Shown here: positions 1-5,809 of the stretch, one piece after another
How positions within the stretch are numbered: position 1 is the first letter of the stretch
Layout of the letters: the number at the start of each line of letters is the position of its first letter
Source of the DNA: an uncultured Alphaproteobacteria bacterium
GTDB taxonomy: Bacteria; Pseudomonadota; Alphaproteobacteria; Rickettsiales; UBA1997
Assembly: GCA_903959715.1 (NCBI GenBank)
Contig: CAJBXX010000279.1
Location: forward strand, 1-5,809
Direction of reading: 5' to 3'
DNA length: 5,809 nt
Translations under genes and position numbers: made by a program
The notes under the pieces: model-generated
What the model was told of the DNA's origin: nothing
Database searches by the model: none
What the model saw: only the letters and a program-made list of their open reading frames with translations

Positions 1-1073
1 AGGTTATCGGCAATCATCGTTAAGCGATTACTTTCTTTCACTTTTAATTCTGCCAAGCCATTTAATTTTGAAGTACCATTAGCGAAAGCGCAGGCGATTG
101 CTAAAATTGGATATTCGTCAATCATGCTTGCAGAGCGACTTGCCGGCACATCAATCGCTTTTAAATCGCTAGCTTCAACTTCAATATCGGCAACTTTTTC
201 ACCACCAATTTCACGAATATTTTTTAATAAAATTTTGCCACCCATTTCTTGAAGCGTTTGAATCAACCCGATGCGTAGTGGATTGATGCCAATATTTTTT
301 AACAAAATTTTTGAATTTTTAACCAACAAAGCACCGACCATAAAAAACGCCGAAGATGAAATATCGTTGGGGATTTCAAAATCGCGTCCATCATACTCTT
401 GCATGCCGTTATAAGAAATTTTGGTGCCCTTATTAAAATTTTCTTGGGTAATTTTTAATCCCAAATTTTTCATCATAATTTCGGTGTGGTCTCGACATTT
501 TTCGGGCTCGATAATTGTTGTTCTCCCCTTGACCGCCAGCGATGCCAATAAAATACAACTTTTTACTTGAGCCGATGCCATTTTCATTTCATATTCAATC
601 GGCATGGCGTCTTGATTACCGATGATGGCGAACGGAGATAAATTATTTTTGCGCGAAATAATTTGAGCGCCAAATTTTTGAATTGGCTCAAAAACGCGAC
701 CCATTGGACGCTTACGCAGTGAAGCATCTCCCGTAAAAAAACTGGTAAAATTATAAGGACAAACTAAGCCGGCAAGCAAACGCGTTGAGGTTCCTGAATT
801 GCCCATATCGAGAATATCGTTAGGCTCCGACAAGCCAACAATACCAACGCCATTGACTTCATAATGATTTTCTTTTTTTAAAATTTCGACGCCCATCGAA
901 CGCATGGCATTCATGGTTTTTAAAGCATCTTCGCCTTCGAGTAAATTATAAATTTTACTTTTGCCATTGGCGAGCGAAGCGAAAATTATAGAGCGATGCG
1001 AGATTGATTTATCTGGGGCGATGGTGATTTCGCCACTAAGCGGAATATCGCTTTTACGAGTTATTGTAACCAT
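1..1073 (-). CDS. aroA: EPSP synthase (3-phosphoshikimate 1-carboxyvinyltransferase), C-terminus cut by window edge
   Basis: Transfers the enolpyruvyl group of phosphoenolpyruvate to shikimate-3-phosphate, the sixth shikimate-pathway step, in the cytoplasm. Translation from the ATG at 1073-1071 stays open to the left edge and gives 357 residues of a family usually about 430-450 long. Seen motifs: DKSISHR at 21-27 (K22, S23 and R27 bind substrate), LLEGED at 44-49, GNSGTSTRLL at 91-100, RKRPMGRV at 120-127, ASAQVKS at 166-172, RDHTE at 194-198, MIDEYP at 317-322 and KVKESNRL at 344-351. D319 and E347 match the catalytic Asp and Glu (D313 and E341 in E. coli). The motif style is that of class II enzymes, such as the Agrobacterium CP4 type. 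The C-terminal 70-90 residues, including the usual DHRIAM-type motif, lie outside the window. The start lies 2 bases after the nuoN stop, so co-transcription or translational coupling is likely. No Shine-Dalgarno sequence precedes it. The identification is very secure. Confidence 0.97.
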   Translation of the reverse strand, partial: MVTITRKSDIPLSGEITIAPDKSISHRSIIFASLANGKSKIYNLLEGEDALKTMNAMRSMGVEILKKENHYEVNGVGIVGLSEPNDILDMGNSGTSTRLLAGLVCPYNFTSFFTGDASLRKRPMGRVFEPIQKFGAQIISRKNNLSPFAIIGNQDAMPIEYEMKMASAQVKSCILLASLAVKGRTTIIEPEKCRDHTEIMMKNLGLKITQENFNKGTKISYNGMQEYDGRDFEIPNDISSSAFFMVGALLVKNSKILLKNIGINPLRIGLIQTLQEMGGKILLKNIREIGGEKVADIEVEASDLKAIDVPASRSASMIDEYPILAIACAFANGTSKLNGLAELKVKESNRLTMIADN

Positions 1074-1075
1074 GT

Positions 1076-2524
1076 TTAATTTAAAAAATTGGTGATACTG
1101 TTCATGATGGGATCGATGGCAAAAATTAAAGCGATATTAGCGAGAGCACTAACAACAACGATTAAACGCGCATTGCCAAAATCTTCAATTTCAAGATTGC
1201 CATTTGGCTCATCAAAATACATAATTTTTACGATGCGTAAATAATAAAAAGCCGAAATTGCCGAAAAAATTACGGCGATAATGGCGAAAGGCAAAAGCCC
1301 AGAGAGAATAGCACTTTTCAAAATATAAAATTTTGAAAAAAAGCCAGCGAGTGGCGGAATTCCGGCGGTCGAAAACATCAAAATCGCCAAAGAAAAAGCC
1401 ATCATTGGATTGGTTTTTGCTAGACCTGAAAGCGCAGAAATATCAAAAGTTTTAGCGTCGGTTTCTTCATTTTCATGCTCTTGCGGTGAACGCATAATTG
1501 TCAAAAAACTAAAAGTTCCAATTGAAATGAATGAATAAATTATCATGTAAAAAATGCATGAATTGAAATTTGCTTTATCAAGCGGAGCTAGGGCAAGAAG
1601 AACAAAACCGACATGACTTATTGAACTAAAAGCAAAAAGTCGTTTAAGATTTTTTTGATAAATCGCCCCAAAACTTCCAACAATAATTGAAGTGATGGCA
1701 ACGATCAAAATAACTTTACCTAAAATAACCCAAGAAATATTGAGAGATAAAAATATTAATGATACAACTACCGAGAATTTTACGACGGTGCCAAAGAACG
1801 CCAAAACTATGGTTGGTGCACCTTGGTAAACATCTGGAGCCCACATGTGAAAAGGTGCCGCCGAAATTTTGAAAAACATCGCCGTTGCCACCATCACCAT
1901 GCCAAAAACTATGCCAATTGGCATTTCTTCGGGCTTTAATTTACCAATAAATTCTTGAAGCGTCGTAAAATTTGTGGTCGCCGAATAGCCGTAAATCAAA
2001 GAAATTCCGAATAATAAAATGCCAGAAGCGAGACTTCCGAGAATAAAATATTTTATGCCGGCCTCAGAAGATTTAGCGGATTTAATGTTAAATGAAGCCA
2101 AAAGATAAAGCGACAAAGCTTGGAGCTCTAGGCCTAAATAGAATAACAATAAATCATTTGAGGAAACCATGATTAAGCCTCCAACCGTGGCAATCATCAT
2201 TAGAGCCAAAAATTCTGAATTATATTTTTCGAGCGAAAAAACAAAACGCACGGATATTAAAATTATAATTGTAAGCAAAAGAATTGTTATACATTTTACA
2301 AAAGAAACAATCGCCTTCGAGTTGAGCATATCGCTAAAAGAAGTTTCTTGCATTCCGAAATTTTTAACAGCGAAAGATAATGCCAAACCACAAATCGCTA
2401 GGGAGAAAAAGTGAGCAAAATAAATAAAATTTTGATTTTTTTTGTTAAAAAAAACATCAAGCATTAAAATCGACAAAGCTCCGAAAAACAAAATTAATTC
2501 TGGTATTAACAACGAAAATTTCAT
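1076..2524 (-). CDS. nuoN: NADH-quinone oxidoreductase subunit N (complex I antiporter-like subunit)
   Basis: Membrane-arm subunit of proton-pumping NADH:quinone oxidoreductase, one of three Mrp-antiporter-like channels that carry protons as NADH electrons reduce quinone. The 482 residues match the usual NuoN size (E. coli about 485). The protein is hydrophobic throughout; the family has about 14 membrane helices. Key residues are in place: E133 in GLELQALSLY, K158 in the AGIKYF segment, K219 in FFKISAAPFH, H226, K249, H304 in SSISHVGF, and K398 in PLAGFFSKFY. These correspond to the proton-path residues E133, K158, K217, K247 and K395 of E. coli NuoN. A charged loop at about 346-360 (rich in E, D and H) precedes the GLAKTNP segment at 367-373, as in alphaproteobacterial versions. 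It starts 20 bases after the nuoM stop and ends 2 bases before aroA. No Shine-Dalgarno sequence is seen before the ATG. No truncation or frameshift is seen. Confidence 0.97.
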   Translation of the reverse strand: MKFSLLIPELILFFGALSILMLDVFFNKKNQNFIYFAHFFSLAICGLALSFAVKNFGMQETSFSDMLNSKAIVSFVKCITILLLTIIILISVRFVFSLEKYNSEFLALMMIATVGGLIMVSSNDLLLFYLGLELQALSLYLLASFNIKSAKSSEAGIKYFILGSLASGILLFGISLIYGYSATTNFTTLQEFIGKLKPEEMPIGIVFGMVMVATAMFFKISAAPFHMWAPDVYQGAPTIVLAFFGTVVKFSVVVSLIFLSLNISWVILGKVILIVAITSIIVGSFGAIYQKNLKRLFAFSSISHVGFVLLALAPLDKANFNSCIFYMIIYSFISIGTFSFLTIMRSPQEHENEETDAKTFDISALSGLAKTNPMMAFSLAILMFSTAGIPPLAGFFSKFYILKSAILSGLLPFAIIAVIFSAISAFYYLRIVKIMYFDEPNGNLEIEDFGNARLIVVVSALANIALIFAIDPIMNSITNFLN

Positions 2525-2544
2525 GTCTAAAAATAGTTAAAAAA

Positions 2545-4038
2545 TTATTTTAAAGGCGTCAAAGTTTTTACAAAAACACTAAGTTGCGCCGATTGTTCAC
2601 TAAAAAAATTCGAGATTAGACTTGGGAATATTCCAAGTGCTATGACCATAATTGCCAATGATAATAGCGATACAAATTCGCAAAAATCTAGGTCAGAAAT
2701 TTTATCAATTTTTTTATTGTGAATTTCGCCAAACCAAACTCTTTTATAGAGCCAAAGCATGTAGCAAGCACCAAAAATAACGCCCAAACCCGCCACAATG
2801 GCGATAAATTTATTAACTTTGAAAGTTCCAACTATAGTGAGGAATTCGCCAACGAAACCACTGGTTCCGGGTAAGCCCACTGAGCCCATGATAAATATCA
2901 TCGCCAACATGGCAAAGTTTGGCATTTTTGAAGCAATACCACCTAAATCGTTGATTTTCTTGGTGTGGAGGCGATCATAAACAAAGCCAACGCAAATAAA
3001 TAAAGCGGAAGAAATTATGCCGTGACTAATCATTTGCATAATTGCGCCCTCAATTCCTTGTTGCGTAAAGCTGAAAATGCCCATCGTTACAAAACCCATA
3101 TGAGCAACCGAAGAATAAGCGATCATTTTTTTCATATCCTCTTGCATTAGAGCAACAAAGGAGCCATAAACTATAGCGATAACACTTAAAATAAAAATCG
3201 TGTCGGCGAAATATTGCGAAGCCAATGGGAAAAACGGCAAAGAAAAACGCAAAAACCCAAACGCTCCAAGCTTAATTAAAATCCCAGCAAGAATTACCGA
3301 ACCAGCGGTCGGAGCTTGAACATGAGCATCTGGAAGCCAGGTATGAAATGGAAACATTGGCACTTTAATTGCAAAAGACGCAAAAAATAAAACGAAGAAT
3401 AATACTTGATAATCTAGAGGAAAAAAATCTTTTAATGTTTTTGTTAAAATTAAAACATCGGTGGTTTTGGTATATAAAAATAATAAAATTATTCCGATTA
3501 AAAAAAATACCGAACCCGCTAATGTGTAAATGAAAAATTTGTAAGAAGCGTAAATGCGTTCTTTCCCGCCCCAAATGCCAATCACCAAAAACATTGGAAT
3601 CAAAGTTGCTTCAAAGAAAATATAAAAAAACAATAAATCAAGCGAAGAAAACGCCCCAATAACGAGAGCTTCAATCATCAAAAAAGCTATTACGAATTCC
3701 TTGGCGCGCTTGGTAATCGATTTGTAAGAAATTATAAAACAAATTGGCGTTAAAAGTGCCGTTAAAAATATCATCACAACTGATAAACCATCGACTCCGA
3801 CGAAATATTTTATGTCGGTTTCGGCAAAAAATTTGAAAATACTTTGAAATTGGAAACCGCCCTTACGCCAGTTGTAAGAAGTGATTAGCAAGATTGCGAG
3901 AACGAAATTTATAATACTCGAAAAACATCCATAGCTGTGATAAAATAAACTGTTTTTAACTTTTATTGGCAATAATATGAGAGCCGAAATTATGGGCAAA
4001 AATATTAGAATCGAAATTAAATCGAAGTTAATGTTCAT
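2545..4038 (-). CDS. nuoM: NADH-quinone oxidoreductase subunit M (complex I antiporter-like subunit)
   Basis: Second antiporter-like proton channel of the complex I membrane arm, lying between NuoL and NuoN in the assembled complex. The 497 residues agree with the family (E. coli 509). Diagnostic features: VGVDGLSVVM at 80-89, E143 in FFEATLIPMF, K225 in AIKVPMFPFH, the LPDAHVQAPTAGSVILAG stretch at 235-252, K256, H313 in SVAHMGF, H339 in QMISHG, and E398 in GFVGEF. E143, K225, K256, H313, H339 and E398 line up with E. coli E144, K234, K265, H322, H348 and E407; from K225 onward the offset is a constant 9, so the conserved core has no gap. The ATG at 4038-4036 gives a normal hydrophobic first helix. 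nuoM is first in this minus-strand cluster: nuoL, usually just upstream, is absent and zapE diverges there instead. No Shine-Dalgarno sequence is seen. Confidence 0.97.
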   Translation of the reverse strand: MNINFDLISILIFLPIISALILLPIKVKNSLFYHSYGCFSSIINFVLAILLITSYNWRKGGFQFQSIFKFFAETDIKYFVGVDGLSVVMIFLTALLTPICFIISYKSITKRAKEFVIAFLMIEALVIGAFSSLDLLFFYIFFEATLIPMFLVIGIWGGKERIYASYKFFIYTLAGSVFFLIGIILLFLYTKTTDVLILTKTLKDFFPLDYQVLFFVLFFASFAIKVPMFPFHTWLPDAHVQAPTAGSVILAGILIKLGAFGFLRFSLPFFPLASQYFADTIFILSVIAIVYGSFVALMQEDMKKMIAYSSVAHMGFVTMGIFSFTQQGIEGAIMQMISHGIISSALFICVGFVYDRLHTKKINDLGGIASKMPNFAMLAMIFIMGSVGLPGTSGFVGEFLTIVGTFKVNKFIAIVAGLGVIFGACYMLWLYKRVWFGEIHNKKIDKISDLDFCEFVSLLSLAIMVIALGIFPSLISNFFSEQSAQLSVFVKTLTPLK

Positions 4039-4058
4039 GGTTTTATGAATTTAAATTT

Positions 4059-4187
4059 TTGAAAAAAATTAAATAATTTTAATGGCTTTGTAAAGAATCG
4101 AAAATTAAAATTAACAATCAAAACTAAAACAAAAGCATTTTATTTTTTAAAAGCTTAACTGCAATTTAAATTTTTAATTTTTTTCAA
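4059..4187. repeat. 15-base inverted repeat bracketing the divergent intergenic region
   Basis: TTGAAAAAAATTAAA at 4059-4073 is the exact reverse complement of the 15 bases at 4173-4187, with 99 bases between them. The left copy ends its minus-strand reading 20 bases upstream of the nuoM ATG; the right copy ends 4 bases before the zapE ATG. Each gene therefore sees the same 15-mer in the same orientation in its leader. It may be a shared leader or protein-binding element, or a chance product of low-complexity DNA. Confidence 0.45.
4104..4132 (-). promoter_or_regulatory. Possible sigma-70-type promoter for nuoM-nuoN-aroA
   Basis: On the minus strand TTGTTT (4132-4127) and TTTAAT (4109-4104) are spaced 17 bases apart, with five of six matches to the -10 consensus but only three of six to the -35. 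Transcription would start near 4097, leaving a leader of about 60 bases before the nuoM ATG. In DNA this AT-rich such matches arise easily by chance, so this is only a candidate. Confidence 0.22.
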
Positions 4188-4191
4188 CAAA

Positions 4192-5259
4192 ATGAATTTA
4201 GATAATTCGCAAATTATTATAAAAAATAAATTGGATACTTTAGCCACAAGGCTTGAAGGCGATAAAATTAAAAATGATTTTAAGAAAAAATTATTTAATT
4301 TATTTAAAATTTTTGAATCAAAAAATGAACTTTTTGGTTTTTATATTTTTGGTGATGTTGGGCGGGGCAAAACCATGTTAATGAAAAATTTTTACGATAA
4401 AATTAAAAAAACTCCAAAAATTTATTTTCACTTCAATAGTTTTATGATTTTAATCCATAAAACTTTACATAAAATTCGTCAAAATCATAAAAAAAATAAT
4501 GATGATTTAATTGAGGCTTTAAAAATAATTATAACCGATCAAAAATTAATTTGTTTTGATGAATTTCAAGTGCTTGATGTTGCAGATGCCATGCTCCTTG
4601 CGAGGATTTTTGAATATTTTTTTTCAAGAAAAATTACGGTCGTTATTACCTCAAATTTACATCCACAAAATCTTTATAAAAACGGTTTACAAAGAGAGAT
4701 TTTTCTTGATTTTATTAACAATATTTTATTGAAAAAAATTGAGGTTTTAAATTTAAATTCGCCTACAGATTACAGGGCTCATAATCGCACCAAATTAACT
4801 AAAAGATTTTTCGTTTCTAATCAAAAAAATCGTCAAATTTTTCAAGAAATTATTAAAGATTTTACTCAAAATAAATCAAAAAAAACCGTTAAATTAAAAT
4901 CGTGGGGGCGCGAAATAATAATAAAAAAATCATTTGAAAATATTGCGGTTTTTAATTTTGAAGAACTTTGTGCTCAACACTACTCCTCGGCGGATTTTAA
5001 AGAAATTTGTCGGAATTTTAAATTAATTTTTTTACAAAAAATTCCGCAATTTGAACAAAGCGAAATAAACGAAATTCGTCGTTTTACTTTATTTATTGAC
5101 GAAGTTTATGAAAATAAAGTTTTGCTGATTATTTTATCAAAAATAAATTTGACTAAACTCAAAAATATTAACTCTTTCGCCCCCTATTTCTCGCGAACAT
5201 TTTCCCGAATTAACGAAATTATTTCCGATAAATATTGGAATGATAATTTTAATTTATAA
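4192..5259 (+). CDS. zapE: ZapE/AFG1-family P-loop ATPase
   Basis: AFG1-like ATPase. In E. coli ZapE associates with the Z-ring during constriction; mitochondrial AFG1/LACE1 relatives assist turnover of respiratory-chain subunits. The 355 residues are close to the family's usual size (E. coli about 375). Seen in order: an N-terminal helical lead-in, Walker A GDVGRGKT at 54-61 inside the family-typical FGFYIFGDVGRGKTMLM stretch, Walker B LICFDEFQ at 119-126 with D123 and E124, the sensor-1 region VITSNLHPQNLY at 151-162, and LQREIFLDFI at 166-175 with R168 as likely arginine finger. The C-terminal half keeps DYR at 193-195, RRFTLFIDEVYE at 296-307 and FSRTFSRINEI at 333-343, which separate this family from general AAA proteins. 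The start gives a normal N-terminus, although no Shine-Dalgarno sequence precedes it. No signal peptide or membrane helix is evident. Base composition is strikingly AT-rich compared with nuoM, nuoN and aroA. Confidence 0.93.
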   Translation: MNLDNSQIIIKNKLDTLATRLEGDKIKNDFKKKLFNLFKIFESKNELFGFYIFGDVGRGKTMLMKNFYDKIKKTPKIYFHFNSFMILIHKTLHKIRQNHKKNNDDLIEALKIIITDQKLICFDEFQVLDVADAMLLARIFEYFFSRKITVVITSNLHPQNLYKNGLQREIFLDFINNILLKKIEVLNLNSPTDYRAHNRTKLTKRFFVSNQKNRQIFQEIIKDFTQNKSKKTVKLKSWGREIIIKKSFENIAVFNFEELCAQHYSSADFKEICRNFKLIFLQKIPQFEQSEINEIRRFTLFIDEVYENKVLLIILSKINLTKLKNINSFAPYFSRTFSRINEIISDKYWNDNFNL

Positions 5260-5277
5260 TTAAATAATTATTACCTG

Positions 5278-5291
5278 TATTTAATTAAATA
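5278..5291. repeat. 14-base AT-only palindrome downstream of zapE
   Basis: TATTTAATTAAATA is a perfect palindrome without a loop. It lies 18 bases after the zapE stop and touches the larger dyad that follows. It has no GC pairs and no T-run after it, so it is a poor terminator; it could be a protein site or simply AT-rich low complexity. Confidence 0.35.
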
Positions 5292-5321
5292 TTTGTTAAC
5301 TTATTACTAATTTAACAAATA
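5290..5321. repeat. 10-base perfect dyad with 12-base spacer, just before the 89-codon gene
   Basis: TATTTGTTAA (5290-5299) and TTAACAAATA (5312-5321) are exact reverse complements across a 12-base spacer. The right arm ends 6 bases before the ATG at 5328. It could be an operator for a dimeric regulator, a weak hairpin over the translation start, or a weak terminator for zapE. Only one G:C pair per stem and only four Ts downstream make an intrinsic terminator unlikely. The half-site TTAACAA also occurs at 4111-4117 in the nuoM/zapE gap. Confidence 0.5.
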
Positions 5322-5327
5322 AATTTT

Positions 5328-5597
5328 ATGCGAGCAAATAACAGCCCATCTTTTCAACAACTATTAAACACTTTTGAAAATCCCGCATCAGTAGAAATAA
5401 AAAAAAATTCAAATATCAACGATACAGCATCAGAAACCCAGCAAGAAAATCTTAGATTAGCAAAAGAGTATATAAATACTATTGTTTCCAAACCCAATAT
5501 TGTTTCCGAGTCCAAAGCAAAAAAAAATCCTTCATTTGAAGATCAGGCTCTCGCTTTAGGTCTAAAGGTCAAGGTTATTAAAAACATAACAAGATAA
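5328..5597 (+). CDS. Small hypothetical protein, 89 residues
   Basis: I do not recognise this protein. It is polar and hydrophilic, with no signal peptide, membrane helix or cysteine. Residues 1-35 are rich in N, S, T and Q and look disordered. Residues 36-55 (ETQQENLRLAKEYINTIVSK) look helical. The tail is basic, with a short VKVIKNITR stretch. The first ATG of the frame is used and no alternative internal Met exists. No Shine-Dalgarno sequence is present; the start follows a dyad by 6 bases. GC in a sampled block is about 35 percent, higher than most of zapE, which with the orderly amino-acid pattern supports a real gene. It lies 68 bases after zapE and 51 bases before the next gene, both on the same strand, so an operon is possible. 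The minus-strand frame overlapping its 3' end is considered a shadow. Confidence 0.6.
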   Translation: MRANNSPSFQQLLNTFENPASVEIKKNSNINDTASETQQENLRLAKEYINTIVSKPNIVSESKAKKNPSFEDQALALGLKVKVIKNITR

Positions 5598-5630
5598 AAA
5601 ATATTAAATTCGCAATCATTAATAACAATC

Positions 5631-5647
5631 AATAAAAAAACTTTATT
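5631..5647 (+). other. Weak AT-only hairpin before the last gene
   Basis: AATAAA (5631-5636) and TTTATT (5642-5647) are complementary across a 5-base loop, in the 51-base gap before the ATG at 5649. The stem has no GC pair and no clean T-tract, so I do not call it a terminator. It could mildly mask the start codon region. Confidence 0.15.
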
Positions 5648-5648
5648 T

Positions 5649-5809
5649 ATGAACCCAGTTAATTTATTCCCAAAAACTTTAAAAAAAATAGTTAATAAAT
5701 CCATTGGTACTTTTATCAATGAAGTCCAAATAAATGCGGATGCTTCAGAAGCTTTTTTCCAAACCAAAGACAAAGCCGAAGCCAAAAAAAATTATGATAA
5801 TTTTGAAGA
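5649..5809 (+). CDS. Hypothetical protein, N-terminal 53 residues only, cut by window edge
   Basis: An open frame from the ATG at 5649 runs to the right edge without a stop. It reads MNPVNLFPKTLKKIVNKSIG at its start, followed by a predicted-helical, charged segment rich in K, E, A and D that includes AFFQTKDKAEAKKNYDNFE at 35-53. I do not recognise it. The first 20 residues are basic and mildly amphipathic rather than a classical signal peptide, and no membrane helix is visible so far. It is in the same reading frame as the 89-codon gene upstream, and the 51 bases between hold no further stop; the ATG is the only usual start codon in that stretch, so it is the natural start. No Shine-Dalgarno sequence is present. 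Coding status is likely but rests on a short fragment. Confidence 0.5.
   Translation, partial: MNPVNLFPKTLKKIVNKSIGTFINEVQINADASEAFFQTKDKAEAKKNYDNFE

Larger units (their letters stand above)
4039..4191. promoter_or_regulatory. Divergent intergenic region between nuoM and zapE
   Basis: This very AT-rich 153-base gap separates two genes that point away from each other, so it should hold promoters for both; that is inference from layout. It contains a perfect 15-base inverted repeat (TTGAAAAAAATTAAA at 4059-4073 and its complement at 4173-4187), with each copy near one start codon. It also has two direct copies of AATTTAAATTTTT (4048-4060 and 4163-4175). No Shine-Dalgarno-like purine run precedes either ATG. 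I see no convincing promoter for zapE, and no RNA gene or open frame worth naming. Confidence 0.6.

Noticed and set aside
1071..1078. Possible nuoN-aroA fusion or overlap
   Set aside because: A clear TAA ends nuoN at 1078-1076 and aroA begins at 1073, with two bases between; both proteins have normal ends at this junction.
2169..2414. Plus-strand open frame of 81 codons inside nuoN
   Set aside because: It lies wholly antisense to nuoN, whose conserved proton-path residues are intact; composition and lack of any recognisable domain mark it as a shadow frame.
2798..2980. Plus-strand open frame of 60 codons inside nuoM
   Set aside because: Antisense to the conserved GLPGTSGFVGEF region of nuoM; no independent evidence of coding.
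3365..3574. Minus-strand open frame of 69 codons inside nuoM
   Set aside because: Same strand but another frame within an intact nuoM; residue content (F, I, H, N rich) is what an out-of-frame reading of membrane-protein codons gives.
4105..4146. Sigma-70 promoter for zapE using TTAACA (4111-4116) and TATTTT (4141-4146)
   Set aside because: The boxes resemble consensus but the spacer is 24 bases, too long for a normal promoter.
5260..5327. Intrinsic terminator for zapE
   Set aside because: The dyads here have almost no GC pairs and are not followed by a convincing T-run, so a rho-independent terminator cannot be supported.
5543..5785. Minus-strand open frame of 80 codons overlapping the right-end genes
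   Set aside because: It is antisense to the 3' end of the 89-codon gene and to the last partial gene. Its hydrophobic look follows from complementing lysine-rich codons. The plus-strand frames fit the operon direction better, though certainty is limited.

Overview
The window comes from an AT-rich bacterium with a proton-pumping complex I (NDH-1), a ZapE/AFG1-type ATPase and a shikimate pathway enzyme. The NuoM and NuoN sequences and the presence of ZapE fit an alphaproteobacterium best, possibly one of the low-GC, reduced-genome lineages. Retention of aroA argues for self-made chorismate and against the most reduced intracellular parasites. This placement is inference from protein character; no search was run.

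Layout. Positions 1-4038 hold three genes on the minus strand, transcribed right to left: nuoM (4038-2545), nuoN (2524-1076) and aroA (starts 1073, runs off the left edge). Gaps of 20 and 2 bases suggest one transcript. Positions 4039-4191 are a 153-base divergent intergenic region with a perfect 15-base inverted repeat whose copies lie near the two start codons. Positions 4192-5259 carry zapE on the plus strand. After a 68-base gap with two AT-rich palindromes come an 89-codon gene of unknown function (5328-5597) and, in the same frame, the first 53 codons of another unknown gene (from 5649) that is cut by the right edge.

How the genes work together. NuoM and NuoN are two of the three antiporter-like proton channels of complex I. 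The third, NuoL, is not upstream of nuoM as it is in the usual nuoLMN order, because divergent zapE sits there, so the nuo operon is split at this point. AroA makes EPSP for aromatic amino acids and is probably carried along by the nuoMN transcript rather than functionally linked to it. ZapE is a peripheral membrane P-loop ATPase tied to cell division and, in its mitochondrial AFG1/LACE1 relatives, to respiratory-chain protein quality control.

I see no tRNA, rRNA, CRISPR array, insertion sequence or phage gene, and no clear new multi-gene system. The least explained part is the right end: two small unknown genes with a dyad just before the first.
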